From contig DASTHI010000031.1 in the NCBI GenBank assembly GCA_035718275.1, forward strand, positions 124,001-188,000: a stretch of 64,000 nt of DNA, written 5' to 3'. The notes beneath the pieces are model-generated. The model saw only the letters and a list, made by a program, of their open reading frames with translations. It did not search any database and was not told where the DNA came from. A program made the translations under genes and the position numbers. The DNA comes from Pseudolabrys sp035718275 (lineage in GTDB: Bacteria; Pseudomonadota; Alphaproteobacteria; Rhizobiales; Xanthobacteraceae). This document shows positions 1 to 8,603 of the stretch, piece by piece. The first letter of the stretch is position 1; every line of letters starts with the position of its first letter.

Positions 1-532
1 GACCAAGCTCGGAGCGCGCGGCATCCGATTCTTCATGCTGGCTGGTGCACCACTTCCCTGGGAGATTCTCGAGACCATGTCCGCGCGCGCGGAGTCATTT
101 GGATGGCACATACAGCTTCAGCTGGATGGGCGCGATCTTCCCGAGCGCGAGGGCTTGCTCAAGCGCCTGACCAGTCGCCTGGTGATCGACCATGTCGGCA
201 AGTTTCTTGAGCCAGTGGCTCTCGATCACCCAGGTTTTAGGACACTTCTGTCCCTGCTCGACGGCGGCCGCACGTGGGTAAAGCTGTCGGCCCCCTATGA
301 AGTCTCGAAGATGGGGCCGCCCAACTACGACGATGTCGGCCAGCTCGCCAAGGCGCTGTCGAACGCGGCGCCAGAACGCATGCTCTGGGGCACCAACTGG
401 CCTCACCCGACGCCGGGCGCGCCGGTGCCCGACGATGCCTGGATGCTCGATATGCTGCTCGATTGGATTCCCGACGAGCCGGCGCGACGCAAGGCGCTCG
501 TCGACAATCCTGCAGAGCTTTACGGCTTCTGA
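1..532 (+). CDS. Amidohydrolase family 2 (LigI-like), 3' part only
   Basis: The gene enters from outside the window; the open frame starts at base 2 and ends with TGA at 530-532. The visible part is the C-terminal half of a TIM-barrel metal-dependent hydrolase of the family containing 2-pyrone-4,6-dicarboxylate lactonase (LigI). Visible landmarks are GARGIRF just before the first in-window Met, VIDHVGK, WVKLSAPYE on a barrel strand, and LWGTNWPHP near the C-terminus. In this superfamily the last motif usually carries a catalytic Asp; here the corresponding residue reads Asn (395-397). Role in hydrolysis of a lactone or ring-cleavage product is inferred from the family. It converges with, and overlaps by 13 bases, the next gene on the other strand. 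Confidence 0.8.
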   Translation, partial: TKLGARGIRFFMLAGAPLPWEILETMSARAESFGWHIQLQLDGRDLPEREGLLKRLTSRLVIDHVGKFLEPVALDHPGFRTLLSLLDGGRTWVKLSAPYEVSKMGPPNYDDVGQLAKALSNAAPERMLWGTNWPHPTPGAPVPDDAWMLDMLLDWIPDEPARRKALVDNPAELYGF

Positions 533-1419
533 TCATCAGCCGGAAAACGCGGGACGTAACCCTTCGCGCCGCGTTCGATCCGGCCGGCGAAGGGCAGGCC
601 GACGTGACCTGAAAACACGAGTGCGCCGCTTGAAGCGCAATATTCGAGCACCTTGCGGCGGCTGGAGCGGGCCTGCTCGGCATCAGAGTTCTTCGGAAAA
701 TTCCAATCCGGGTAATAGACCTGCAGCAGGTGGTGCCACACATCGCCGATGAAGGCGGCTCTCTCCCCTCTACTCTGCAACTTGAAGAACACATGGCCTG
801 GCGAATGCCCGGGCGCGGAATCAATCTCGATGAACTCGTTGAGCCGGTAGGCCCCGCCACTCACCAGGTCCGCCTTTCCATGCTCCAGGATCGGAACGAC
901 GCATTCACGAAAAGTGCCGAGCTCCGCCGGCCCCTCCTTCGGATCGGAGTCGATCGCGGAAAAATAGTCGACGTCGGGCTTGGAGAAAACATATCGAGCA
1001 TTGGGAAAGGTGGGGATCCATTTGCCGTCGCGCAGCTGCGTATTCCAACCAACATGATCGTGATGCAGATGCGTGCACATCACGAGATCGATCTCGTCCG
1101 GCCGGACGCCAGCAGCCGCGAGCCGTTCGAGATACGGCTCATTGAGCATGTTCCAGAATGGGCGGCCCGGCTTGACCTTGTTGTTGCCGCAGCAGGAATC
1201 GATGAGCATCTTCTTGCCGTCGATCTCGAGCAGCCAGCTGTGCACGGAAAGGATGATCTTACCGGTCGCGGCCTCGTAGTGATGCGGCGCCAACCAGCTT
1301 TTGTGTTCTGCCAGAAGGGCATCGGTAAAGTGCGGAAAAATATCCTTGAGCTGATAGCCGGGCAGATTGGTTTCCTCAATCCGGGTGACGGTGGCCTGGC
1401 CAACTGTAAACGACCTCAT
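520..1419 (-). CDS. MBL-fold metallo-hydrolase
   Basis: This is a 299-residue metallo-beta-lactamase-fold hydrolase. The zinc-binding signature HLHHDH is at residues 117-122, followed by an APGHSPGH histidine motif in the second half and a FIGDVWHH motif that supplies the bridging Asp. No signal peptide is seen, so it is probably cytoplasmic. The general look is that of AHL-lactonase/quinolone-hydrolase-like cytosolic MBL proteins, but the substrate is not determinable. It starts 14 bases downstream of the MarR gene and is the last gene of the leftward liv-marR block, so it is probably co-transcribed and could act on the transported compound or its product. The 3' end overlaps the convergent amidohydrolase gene by 13 bases. 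Confidence 0.88.
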   Translation of the reverse strand: MRSFTVGQATVTRIEETNLPGYQLKDIFPHFTDALLAEHKSWLAPHHYEAATGKIILSVHSWLLEIDGKKMLIDSCCGNNKVKPGRPFWNMLNEPYLERLAAAGVRPDEIDLVMCTHLHHDHVGWNTQLRDGKWIPTFPNARYVFSKPDVDYFSAIDSDPKEGPAELGTFRECVVPILEHGKADLVSGGAYRLNEFIEIDSAPGHSPGHVFFKLQSRGERAAFIGDVWHHLLQVYYPDWNFPKNSDAEQARSSRRKVLEYCASSGALVFSGHVGLPFAGRIERGAKGYVPRFPADDQKP

Positions 1420-1433
1420 GTGTAGAGCCGTCC

Positions 1434-1904
1434 CTAAGCGAGCTTGCGCAGCAATTTCACGACCGCACGCTGCTCTTCGGCTGTGAGCGGCGCCAGGGTG
1501 GCAGCAGTGATTGCAGTTGCTACCTGCATGGCCAGTTCGGTCACACGCCGTCCCCGATCTGTAAGCGCTACGGCCCTTCGGCGGCGATCCTTCGGGTCAT
1601 TGATCGCAGTCACGAAACCGCGCAAATGCAGGCGGTCGACGACACCCTTGATGGTCGCGGCATCGAGATAGATCAGCCGCCCGAGATAATTCTGCGAGCA
1701 CGCACCGACTTCATGGAGTTTTGCAAGCGCGGCAAATTGCGTCTGCGTAAGGCCTTCGATCATGCGTGATGCGAAAATGGACGTATGACGCTGCATCGCG
1801 ACGCGCATGAGGAAACCTACCTGATCGTCGAGCACGTAGCGATCTTCGGATGCGTCCGACTGAGGTGCCACGACTTTCAGTTTCTCGCGACCCAATGTTT
1901 TCAT
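1434..1904 (-). CDS. MarR family transcriptional regulator
   Basis: A 156-residue winged-helix repressor of the MarR type. The DNA-binding core includes TQTQFAALAKL, an NYLGRLIYLDAATI recognition-helix region, and the typical wing DPKDRRRRAVALTDRG at about residues 107-122. MarR proteins act as dimers on short palindromes and are usually released by small aromatic or phenolic ligands. The gene lies between livF (27 bases upstream) and the MBL hydrolase (14 bases downstream) in one leftward operon. Two TTTG-N4-CAAA palindromes on promoters of this block (6804-6815 and 8604-8615) are candidate sites for it; this link is inference. Confidence 0.9.
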   Translation of the reverse strand: MKTLGREKLKVVAPQSDASEDRYVLDDQVGFLMRVAMQRHTSIFASRMIEGLTQTQFAALAKLHEVGACSQNYLGRLIYLDAATIKGVVDRLHLRGFVTAINDPKDRRRRAVALTDRGRRVTELAMQVATAITAATLAPLTAEEQRAVVKLLRKLA

Positions 1905-1931
1905 GATCCTGTTCCAAGTGGTTGGGACATC

Positions 1932-2660
1932 CTATACCGTCAGATAAGTCCTTTGCACCTCCGGACTGCTTTCAAGCTCGGCCACAGAGCCATTCCAATG
2001 GATTTGTCCCTTTTCGAGAACGTAGACGCGGTCCGATACGAGGCGCGCAAAATGGATGTTCTGTTCGGACAGCAGAATTGAAAGACCCTGCTTTTTTAGC
2101 TCGAGGATAGTGTTCGCCATCTGCTCCACGATCAGCGGCGCCACGCCTTCTGAGGGCTCATCGAGCAAGACGAGGAGCGGGTTGCCCATGAGGGTGCGTG
2201 CGACCGTAAGCATCTGCTGCTCGCCCCCGCTCATGCGGCCGCCCAGCCGATCCTGCATCTCGGCCAGATTGGGGAAAAGCTTGAACAGCTGTTCGGGAGT
2301 CCATGACGGCGCCGGCGTTCCGTCGGCAAAGTGCCGGGTCGGCTGGCGGCCGACATCTAGATTTTCCAGCACGGTCAGATCGACAAAGATCCGACGGTCT
2401 TCCGGCGTAAATCCCAGACCTAGACGCGCGATTTCGAACGGCTTGCGATTGGAGATGTCTTGGCCGTTGAACCGCACGGTGCCCTCGCGCCGTGCCATGA
2501 GACCCATAATGGTCTTCATTGTTGTGGATTTGCCGGCGCCATTGCGGCCCATCAACGCCACCACCTCACCCCGAGCGACCCGCAGACTCAATCCATACAG
2601 GATTCGCGCGGCACCGTACCATGCGCTCAAGGACTCGACGGCGAGCATTGGTTCACTCAT
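1932..2660 (-). CDS. livF: Branched-chain amino acid-type ABC transporter ATPase (LivF)
   Basis: A 242-residue cytoplasmic ATPase of the LivF type, powering uptake with the fused permease and LivG. Walker A is GRNGAGKST at about residues 38-46, the signature reads MSGGEQQML, and Walker B is LVLLDEPSEGVAP. The SEGVAP after Walker B and the length distinguish LivF from LivG. Its ATG overlaps the livG stop codon (ATGA), which implies translational coupling. The substrate of the transporter is not known: this family carries amino acids but also aromatic acids, amides and urea, and the neighbouring hydrolases suggest an organic acid. Confidence 0.93.
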   Translation of the reverse strand: MSEPMLAVESLSAWYGAARILYGLSLRVARGEVVALMGRNGAGKSTTMKTIMGLMARREGTVRFNGQDISNRKPFEIARLGLGFTPEDRRIFVDLTVLENLDVGRQPTRHFADGTPAPSWTPEQLFKLFPNLAEMQDRLGGRMSGGEQQMLTVARTLMGNPLLVLLDEPSEGVAPLIVEQMANTILELKKQGLSILLSEQNIHFARLVSDRVYVLEKGQIHWNGSVAELESSPEVQRTYLTV

Positions 2661-3424
2661 ACCGCGGCTCTCGCGCCAAAAGTCTTGCCGGTCCCGAAAT
2701 AGACTTCGCGCACACGCGGGTTGTCGCGGATTGAGGCGGCATCGCCATCGGCGATCAAGCGCCCACGTGCCAGCACGATGATGCGGTCGGCAAAAGCGAA
2801 TACCACGTCCATAGAATGCTCAGTGAATAGCACTGAAATCTTCCGCTCCACGACGAGCCTTTTCACCAGCGCTATGAGATCATTCCGCTCGCGCGGGGCC
2901 ATCCCGGCCGTCGGTTCGTCCATCAACAGAAGACGCGGCTCGTTGGCGAGCGCGATGGCAAGCTCGACTCGCTTGATGTCGCCGTAGGCAAGCTCGCGGC
3001 TCGGTCGGTCGGCCGAGTCGCGCATCCCGACCTGCGCAAGCAAATCGAGTGCGCGCTCCCGGTGCAGTTCAGCGGCGGCGCGCCATAGCCAATAGGTCTC
3101 ATGCCCATGCGAGATCAGGGCCATCTGCACGTTCTCCGCGACTGTCATCGAGCTGAAGGTTGCAGCGACCTGGAAGGTACGGCCTACGCCCAGCCGCCAC
3201 ACAGCCCTTGGTTCGAGGCCTGCGATGTTGCGCCCCTCGAAAAGAATTTCGCCGGAATCGGGGGCGAGTTGCCCGTTGATCATGTTGAAACAGGTCGACT
3301 TGCCCGCGCCGTTCGGACCGATCATGGCGAGGAATTCGCCTTCCCCAATATCGAAGCTCACGTCGCTGACGGCGTGCACGCCTCCGAATGCTTTAGACAA
3401 TGATCGAATGGCGAGCACACTCAC
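2657..3424 (-). CDS. livG: Branched-chain amino acid-type ABC transporter ATPase (LivG)
   Basis: A 255-residue ATPase of the LivG type. Walker A is GPNGAGKST, Walker B is LLLMDEPTAGMAP, and the signature region is the LivG-typical AYGDIKRVE instead of LSGGQ. I place the start at GTG 3424-3422, whose last bases form a GTGA overlap with the stop of the upstream permease gene. The frame stays open far upstream, but that part lies inside the permease gene and is not LivG-like. A second GTG at 3418 is an alternative start. It pairs with LivF on the fused LivH-LivM permease. Confidence 0.92.
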   Translation of the reverse strand: MSVLAIRSLSKAFGGVHAVSDVSFDIGEGEFLAMIGPNGAGKSTCFNMINGQLAPDSGEILFEGRNIAGLEPRAVWRLGVGRTFQVAATFSSMTVAENVQMALISHGHETYWLWRAAAELHRERALDLLAQVGMRDSADRPSRELAYGDIKRVELAIALANEPRLLLMDEPTAGMAPRERNDLIALVKRLVVERKISVLFTEHSMDVVFAFADRIIVLARGRLIADGDAASIRDNPRVREVYFGTGKTFGARAAV

Positions 3425-5307
3425 GACTTTGTCCCCGCTCGACGCCAGACGGAATAAAAGGCCCCCGCGATGCCCTGCGGGAAAGCCAGCACCAAAAACA
3501 GGATGATGACGCCAAGCAAGGCACGCCAATACTCGGTCTGCCGCATCACGGTGTCCTGCAAGGTGGCGAATACCGAGGCGCCCACAATCGGACCGGTCAG
3601 CGTCTGGATGCCGCCCAGCAAGACCATGACGAGACCGTCGATCGAGCGTCCGACATGGATAGTTTCCGGCGAGATCGAGCCTTTCGCGAATGCGAATAGT
3701 CCGCCCGCCACACCGCAGATCCCGCCGGCGATGGCGAAGCCCAGCCAATGCACTCGCTTCACATCGATGCCGATGGCTTCCGCGCGCAACGCGGAATCGC
3801 GGCCGGCGCGCATGGCAAATCCGAAAGGCGCGAATAGAAGGCGCCGCAGCACCAGCACGGCTATGATGGCGAGCGCAAGCGTCAACAGGAAGTAGACCTG
3901 GGCCTTGTCGAATGGCGGTGGCGGCCACACGCCAATGACGCCGTTCGAGCCTCCAGTCAACGTTTCCCACTGGAAAACCAGCGCCCATACGATCTGCGCA
4001 AAGGCGAGTGTAAGCATTGCGAGATATACGCCCGAGAGGCGCACCGCAAACCAACCGAACAGCAGCGCCCCGGAAAGCGCAACGACCGGCGCGACCATCA
4101 GCGCCAAGCCCATCGGAGCAGCAAGCCACTTCACAAGCAACGCTGCGCCATAGGCGCCCAGACCGAAATAGGCGGCATGCCCGAACGAATGCATGCCCCC
4201 CGGGCCCATAATGAAATGCAGCGAGGTCGCAAAAATGATGGCGATCAGCACGTCGATGCCAAGGATGAGCAGGTAGGGCGAGCTTTGCGCAAGCAGCGGC
4301 AGACATAACAACACGACAAGCACCGCGGCCCCGAGCATCTTCAAAGCGGGAGTTGCCGGCCGCAGCGGATCTTCAGGGTCCGCGATCGATCGCACTTGCG
4401 CCTGCTGTCGTCCTAGCAAGCCATAGGGACGCGCAATCAGAACGATTGCCATCACCAGAAATTCGGCGACCAGCGTCAGCTTCGAGAAGTTCACGGTGAC
4501 AAAGCCGAGATCGACGACGCCGATCCCAATGCAGATTGCCTTGACTTCGGCAATGATCACTGCAGCCAGATAGGCTCCGGTGATCGAGCCCATGCCGCCG
4601 ACGACCACAACCACGAAGGCATCCCCGATCGCGACCAGATCCATGGCCAGATTTGCCGGCTCGCGCGCAACCTGAAGCGCACCGCCGAAACCAGCCAGCG
4701 CGGCACCGAGTGCGAAGACGGACGTGAACAGAAGCGCCTGATTGACTCCGAGGGCGCCCACCATTTCCCGATCCTGCGTGGCCGCTCGTACCAGCCGGCC
4801 GAAGCGCGTGCGGGCAAGCGCAAAGTGCAGTGCCAGCAGGACCACTGGCCCGATCACGATGAGGAAGACGTCGTATGTAGGAAGGCGACGATCCAGAACC
4901 TCGATCGATCCACGCAGTCCCGGAGCTCTTGGGCCGAGCAAATCTTCGGAGCCCCAGATCCAGAGAGTTGCGTCGTTGATGACAAGGACCAGCGCAAAAG
5001 TCGCAAGCAGTTGGAACAGTTCGGGCGCGCGATAGATTCGTCGCAACAGCACGATCTCAATCAATGCGCCAATGACGCCCACAATCAGCGCAGTCGCGAC
5101 GATGCCGCCCCAAAATCCAAGGGCGCCGCCAATATGCGTCGCAAAAGAGTACGCAATGTAGGTCCCGAGCATGTAGAGGGACCCGTGGGCGATGTTGATG
5201 ATTCGTGAGACGCCGAAGATCAGCGAAAGGCCGGCGGCAACGAAGAAGAGTCCCGAGGCGGTGGACAGGCCGTTGAGTGCCTGAAACAGGAATGCGCTTA
5301 AAGTCAT
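3421..5307 (-). CDS. Fused LivH-LivM ABC transporter permease
   Basis: A 628-residue inner-membrane protein in which both permease subunits are one chain. The first 290 or so residues are LivH-like, with the diagnostic IINIAHGSLYMLGTY near the N-terminus; from about residue 325 the chain is LivM-like, with GPGGMHSFGHAAYFGLGAY and the cytoplasmic coupling loop around AGRDSALRAEAIG. About 16-18 membrane segments are expected. Family systems normally have two separate genes of about 300 residues each; the joining region (about 295-325, charged and proline-rich) is the linker. The gene lies between livK and livG, overlapping livG by four bases. Such fusions are known in alphaproteobacteria. Confidence 0.92.
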   Translation of the reverse strand: MTLSAFLFQALNGLSTASGLFFVAAGLSLIFGVSRIINIAHGSLYMLGTYIAYSFATHIGGALGFWGGIVATALIVGVIGALIEIVLLRRIYRAPELFQLLATFALVLVINDATLWIWGSEDLLGPRAPGLRGSIEVLDRRLPTYDVFLIVIGPVVLLALHFALARTRFGRLVRAATQDREMVGALGVNQALLFTSVFALGAALAGFGGALQVAREPANLAMDLVAIGDAFVVVVVGGMGSITGAYLAAVIIAEVKAICIGIGVVDLGFVTVNFSKLTLVAEFLVMAIVLIARPYGLLGRQQAQVRSIADPEDPLRPATPALKMLGAAVLVVLLCLPLLAQSSPYLLILGIDVLIAIIFATSLHFIMGPGGMHSFGHAAYFGLGAYGAALLVKWLAAPMGLALMVAPVVALSGALLFGWFAVRLSGVYLAMLTLAFAQIVWALVFQWETLTGGSNGVIGVWPPPPFDKAQVYFLLTLALAIIAVLVLRRLLFAPFGFAMRAGRDSALRAEAIGIDVKRVHWLGFAIAGGICGVAGGLFAFAKGSISPETIHVGRSIDGLVMVLLGGIQTLTGPIVGASVFATLQDTVMRQTEYWRALLGVIILFLVLAFPQGIAGAFYSVWRRAGTKS

Positions 5308-5328
5308 GAGCGCCGCGGGTTCGTTTCC

Positions 5329-5348
5329 CCTTTCCCGTAGCGGAAAGG
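5329..5348. repeat. Short inverted repeat between livK and livHM
   Basis: CCTTTCC and GGAAAGG (7 bp) flank a six-base loop, 20-odd bases upstream of the permease start. It lies in the transcript between livK and livHM, together with the longer hairpin at 5454-5478, and may lower expression of the membrane genes relative to the abundant binding protein. No T-run follows. Confidence 0.35.
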
Positions 5349-5453
5349 ACAGCTCGCGCCGAGCAACAGCAAAGCCCGGGCCGCGGTGAGGGTTACCATT
5401 CTATCGCGAGGCAATCACCCCTGACACGCCAACGTCGGCTTCGCCACTAGGGC

Positions 5454-5478
5454 CCCCTCTCCGGCTTAAGGAGAGGGG
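5454..5478. repeat. 9-bp perfect hairpin after livK
   Basis: CCCCTCTCC and GGAGAGGGG flank a seven-base loop, 25 bases past the livK stop. This sits where many binding-protein operons carry a stem-loop that stabilises the upstream message or partly stops transcription. There is no T-run, so it is more likely an mRNA-stabilising or REP-type element than a strong terminator. Confidence 0.45.
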
Positions 5479-5502
5479 AACGAGTGCGGGGTACGGCTCA
5501 CA

Positions 5503-6717
5503 TCAGTTGGATTCCACTGGCCGAAGCTTCTTGACCTCGGCGTCGCTAGGCAGCACCGATGCGCCGTCCACATATTTGAAGTCGGCCATGGTGCCCTTGC
5601 CCCCTTCAAGAACGATCTTGCCAACATAAGCCCCCATCGTCGCCTGGTGATCGCTCGCGCGATAGAAGAACGGACCGAATGGGCTGTCGACCTTCAAACC
5701 TTTGAAAGCATCAACCAATTTTTCGGTGTCGGTCGAGTTCGCCTTGGCGATGCCGGCAGCCAGCGATTTCATCGTCACGTAGCCCACGACCGAGCCCAGG
5801 CGCGGATAGTCATTGTACTTCTTCTTATAGGCATCCACGAATGCGAGGTGCTCCTTGGTCTTGATCTTGTCCCATGGGTAGCCGGTGACGATCCAGCCGA
5901 CCGGCGCCTCGTCCTTGAGTGGATCCAGATATTCCGGCTCGCCCGACAACAAGCTGACTACGGTCCGGTTCTTGAACACCCCGCGGGTATTGCCCTCGCG
6001 GACGAATTTGGCGAGATCGCCGCCGAACAGCACGTTGAAGATAGCGTCTGGCTTTGCGTCATCGATGGCCTGCGCCACCGCCCCAGCATCGATCTTGCCC
6101 AGTGGCGGCGCCTGCTCGGTCACGAACTCGACGTCCGGCTGCGCTTTTTTCATCAGCATCTTGAAATTCTCGGCAGCCGACTGGCCGTACTCGAAATTCG
6201 GATAGACCAGCGCCCATCGTTTCTTCTTTGCATCCGTTGCGGCCGGGAGCAGCATCGCCACCTGCATGTACGTCGAGGCGCGCAGCCGATAGGTATACTT
6301 ATTGCCGTTCTGCCAGGTAATCTTGTCAGTCAGCGGCTCGGCGGCGAGGAAGAACACCTTCTTCTGACCGGCAAAGTTCGTGACTGCGAGCCCGATATGC
6401 GACAAAAACGTCCCGGCAAGCATCGCCACGCCTTCACGCGTCACCAATTCCTCTGCGACGCGCACGGCCTCGCCCGGATTGGCACCATCATCGCGCGAAA
6501 TCACTTCCAGTTTCTTGCCGAGCACACCGCCCTTGGCGTTGATTTCCTCGATCGCCATTTCCCACCCCTTCTTGTAGGGGTCGAGGAAGGCGGGCTGCGC
6601 CTTGTAACTGTTGAGCTCGCCGATTTTGATCGTTTGCTGCGCCAGGGCCTGGAACGAAAAGCCGACGGCGAGGCTGCCGGCGAGCGCAAGAGTAAACACG
6701 TGACGCGTCGATCTCAT
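5503..6717 (-). CDS. Branched-chain amino acid-type ABC substrate-binding protein (LivK/LivJ family)
   Basis: A 404-residue periplasmic type I binding protein that delivers ligand to the downstream LivHMGF complex. The N-terminal signal peptide is MRSTRHVFTLALAG with a hydrophobic core and an ALA-QQ cleavage site at about residue 26; the mature part starts IKIGELNSYKAQPAFLDPYKKG, typical of the family. I chose ATG 6717 because AGGGAG lies 8-13 bases upstream and the signal peptide begins there; the frame is open further upstream. The gene is separated from the SDR by 164 bases that carry a TTGACA-type promoter and a palindromic operator, so it probably begins its own transcript. Confidence 0.92.
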   Translation of the reverse strand: MRSTRHVFTLALAGSLAVGFSFQALAQQTIKIGELNSYKAQPAFLDPYKKGWEMAIEEINAKGGVLGKKLEVISRDDGANPGEAVRVAEELVTREGVAMLAGTFLSHIGLAVTNFAGQKKVFFLAAEPLTDKITWQNGNKYTYRLRASTYMQVAMLLPAATDAKKKRWALVYPNFEYGQSAAENFKMLMKKAQPDVEFVTEQAPPLGKIDAGAVAQAIDDAKPDAIFNVLFGGDLAKFVREGNTRGVFKNRTVVSLLSGEPEYLDPLKDEAPVGWIVTGYPWDKIKTKEHLAFVDAYKKKYNDYPRLGSVVGYVTMKSLAAGIAKANSTDTEKLVDAFKGLKVDSPFGPFFYRASDHQATMGAYVGKIVLEGGKGTMADFKYVDGASVLPSDAEVKKLRPVESN

Positions 6718-6803
6718 AATTGAAGCTCCCTGCATGGCGGCTGACCGCGGTAGTTGCGGGGCCGCGAGTGTCAACGTCCTGTCGCCTGCAGCGGGCGAGC
6801 TTG

Positions 6804-6815
6804 TTTGTGCACAAA
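6804..6815. promoter_or_regulatory. Perfect 12-bp palindrome, candidate operator of livK
   Basis: TTTGTGCACAAA is a perfect palindrome directly downstream of the likely -10 box of the livK promoter, the usual place for a repressor site. The site at 8604-8615 shares the half-sites TTTG and CAAA with the same spacing of four. The MarR regulator at the end of this operon is the best candidate to bind both, though no MarR site is proven by sequence. Confidence 0.5.
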
Positions 6816-6844
6816 TAGTCCGACCGCCGGCCCAAACTTGTCAA
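6815..6844 (-). promoter_or_regulatory. Candidate promoter of livK
   Basis: On the minus strand a perfect -35 TTGACA (6844-6839) is followed after 18 bases by GACTAT (6820-6815), a partial match to TATAAT. It lies about 100 bases upstream of the livK start. The spacer is one longer than optimal, and the -10 touches the palindrome at 6804-6815. Confidence 0.5.
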
Positions 6845-6881
6845 GCTGAGGATAGCGCACCCTACCCCACGGGTGACCAAA

Positions 6882-7700
6882 CTAATTCCTTGGCCGGTCG
6901 CGGAAACGGTCCATCAGCGGCTTGTCTTGGCCGCCGTCGATCTCGATCATCGTGCCGTTGACCATCTCCATGAGCGGCGAGGCGAGCATGGTAACGAGGT
7001 TGGCCACTTCCTCAACCTCCGCGATACGCCCCATGGGGATCGAGGCCGGGGCAAGCTTGTCCGCTTCCTCATAGGAAATCTTCATGTCGCGTGCCATCGC
7101 CTTGACCAAGCCGGTCCAGCGTTCGGTGCGCACCGGCCCGGGATTGACGGCCACAAAGCTGATGCCGCTCTTCCCGTATTGGCCAGCGAGGGACATCGTG
7201 AGGTTCTGCCCTGCAGCATTTGCGGCACCGGGGCAGATTTCCCAGTAAGAAGGCTTTACTCCGTCGTTGCCGATTAGGTTTACGACGCGCCCGCCTCCTT
7301 GCTTGACCATGATCGGCAGCACGTATCGCAGGCAGCGGACGTATCCCATGAACTTCAGCTGAAGGCCTTTATCCCAATCGTCTTCGCTGAGATGCTCGAT
7401 CACTCCGCCCGCCGCCGACCCGGCATTGTTGACCATGATATCGACGCGTCCGAGCGCCTTATGGCCCTGCTCGATGAAGTTCCTCGCGTCCTTGTCCTGG
7501 CGCAGATCGGCCGGGATCGCGATGATCTTGCGTCCGGTCGCTTTGGCGATTTCAGCAGCCGCGCTTTCGAGCGGCTCCTTCCGGCGTGCGCAGATCGCAA
7601 TATCGACGCCCTCTTTGGCGAGCGCGAGCGTGATGCCTTTGCCGATGCCCTCGCTGCCGCCGGTGACGAGAGCGGTCTTTCCTTTGAGCTTGAGATCCAT
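6882..7700 (-). CDS. SDR family oxidoreductase
   Basis: A 272-residue short-chain dehydrogenase/reductase with a Rossmann fold. The nucleotide motif TGGSEGIGKG is at residues 13-22, and MVNNAGSAAGG marks the central NNAG motif. The usual catalytic YxxxK is not present: the aligned stretch reads SYWEICPGAANAAG, with Tyr but no Lys four residues on, which occurs in some SDR subgroups. The start at 7700 has GGAGGGAG immediately upstream and puts the Rossmann motif at the normal distance. It follows the alpha/beta hydrolase gene by 16 bases and is in the same operon. Substrate unknown; it could oxidise the alcohol released by the hydrolase. Confidence 0.88.
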   Translation of the reverse strand: MDLKLKGKTALVTGGSEGIGKGITLALAKEGVDIAICARRKEPLESAAAEIAKATGRKIIAIPADLRQDKDARNFIEQGHKALGRVDIMVNNAGSAAGGVIEHLSEDDWDKGLQLKFMGYVRCLRYVLPIMVKQGGGRVVNLIGNDGVKPSYWEICPGAANAAGQNLTMSLAGQYGKSGISFVAVNPGPVRTERWTGLVKAMARDMKISYEEADKLAPASIPMGRIAEVEEVANLVTMLASPLMEMVNGTMIEIDGGQDKPLMDRFRDRPRN

Positions 7701-7716
7701 TGCTCCCTCCCAATTC

Positions 7717-8574
7717 TTAACTCGGTTTGTGCGCGAGCCAGCGGCCCGCCTCGGCATCGGCGAAAAGCTCCGCCAATGCCGCGTTGAACTTGTCGGGCTC
7801 CTCGCTGGTCAAAGTGTGACCGGTGCGCGGCACGACCATCAGCCCGGCGGTCGGCACCGTACGCCTCAGGAAGATGCTTGCATCGAGACACCAGTCGTCC
7901 TCATCCCCGACAATGACGAGCAGTGGCGCGCCGATCTTGCGCAGATCAGATTCCATCTCCCACAGCGTCGGTCGCGTCGCCTGCAGATTGATCATGGTCA
8001 GCGAGTGACCTTGCGCGGAATGCTCGCTCAGCATTTTCACGAACTCGGCATAACCGCGCGGATCCTTGTTCTTGTGCGCCTGACGCGTCGGCCCGTCCGC
8101 ATAGCGCGCTGCGGCAGTCCGGATGTCTTCAGACGCGAACATCCTGCCCGTCTCGCGCGATGCTGCCCGCGTTTCTTCGACGATCTTCTTGTCGGGACTT
8201 GATCCATACCCGCAGCCTGCGGCTGTGATCGAAATGCAGCGTTGCGGCCAACGAATGCCCACGTGTAGCGCCGTCAGCGAGCCCATCGAGTGACCAACGA
8301 TATGTGCCTTGCCGATCTTGAGCGCATCCATCAACGCGATGACATCGTCGCGGAAGCAATCCTGGGTGTATTTTTCCGGCTCGTTCGGAATGTCCGACGG
8401 CGGGTACCCGCGCTGGCTGTAGGTGATGCAGCGATACGAGCGCGAGAAGCGCCGCATCTGCGGTTCCCAGGTGCGATAGTCCGCTGCATACTCATGCACG
8501 AAGATGACCGCCGTACCGTGCCCCGCTTCTTCGTAGTAAAGCCGCGTGCCGTCTCGCGCGGTGATATGCGGCAT
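7717..8574 (-). CDS. Alpha/beta fold hydrolase
   Basis: A 285-residue alpha/beta hydrolase. The nucleophile elbow is GHSMGS (Ser nucleophile), the acid is probably the Asp in VGDEDDW, and the catalytic His is in VPRTGHTL. The oxyanion region reads FVHEYAADYRTW in place of the more common HGxxG. No signal peptide is seen. The start at 8574 has GGAGGGAC five to twelve bases upstream; the frame is open to 8643 but the extension looks non-coding. It is the first gene of the leftward block and diverges from an ABC transporter operon across 123 bases that contain a palindrome. An esterase or ring-cleavage hydrolase role is plausible but not shown. Confidence 0.88.
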   Translation of the reverse strand: MPHITARDGTRLYYEEAGHGTAVIFVHEYAADYRTWEPQMRRFSRSYRCITYSQRGYPPSDIPNEPEKYTQDCFRDDVIALMDALKIGKAHIVGHSMGSLTALHVGIRWPQRCISITAAGCGYGSSPDKKIVEETRAASRETGRMFASEDIRTAAARYADGPTRQAHKNKDPRGYAEFVKMLSEHSAQGHSLTMINLQATRPTLWEMESDLRKIGAPLLVIVGDEDDWCLDASIFLRRTVPTAGLMVVPRTGHTLTSEEPDKFNAALAELFADAEAGRWLAHKPS

Positions 8575-8603
8575 CACGTCCCTCCACTCGCCTGGGTCGA
8601 TTA

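Noticed and set aside
2657..4306. 549-codon minus-strand open frame starting upstream of livG
   Set aside because: The first half runs out of frame through the permease gene and reads as low-complexity; the real livG starts near 3424.
5647..6723. 358-codon plus-strand open frame over livK
   Set aside because: It mirrors a clear LivK gene with signal peptide and family motifs; long antisense frames are common in GC-rich genomes.
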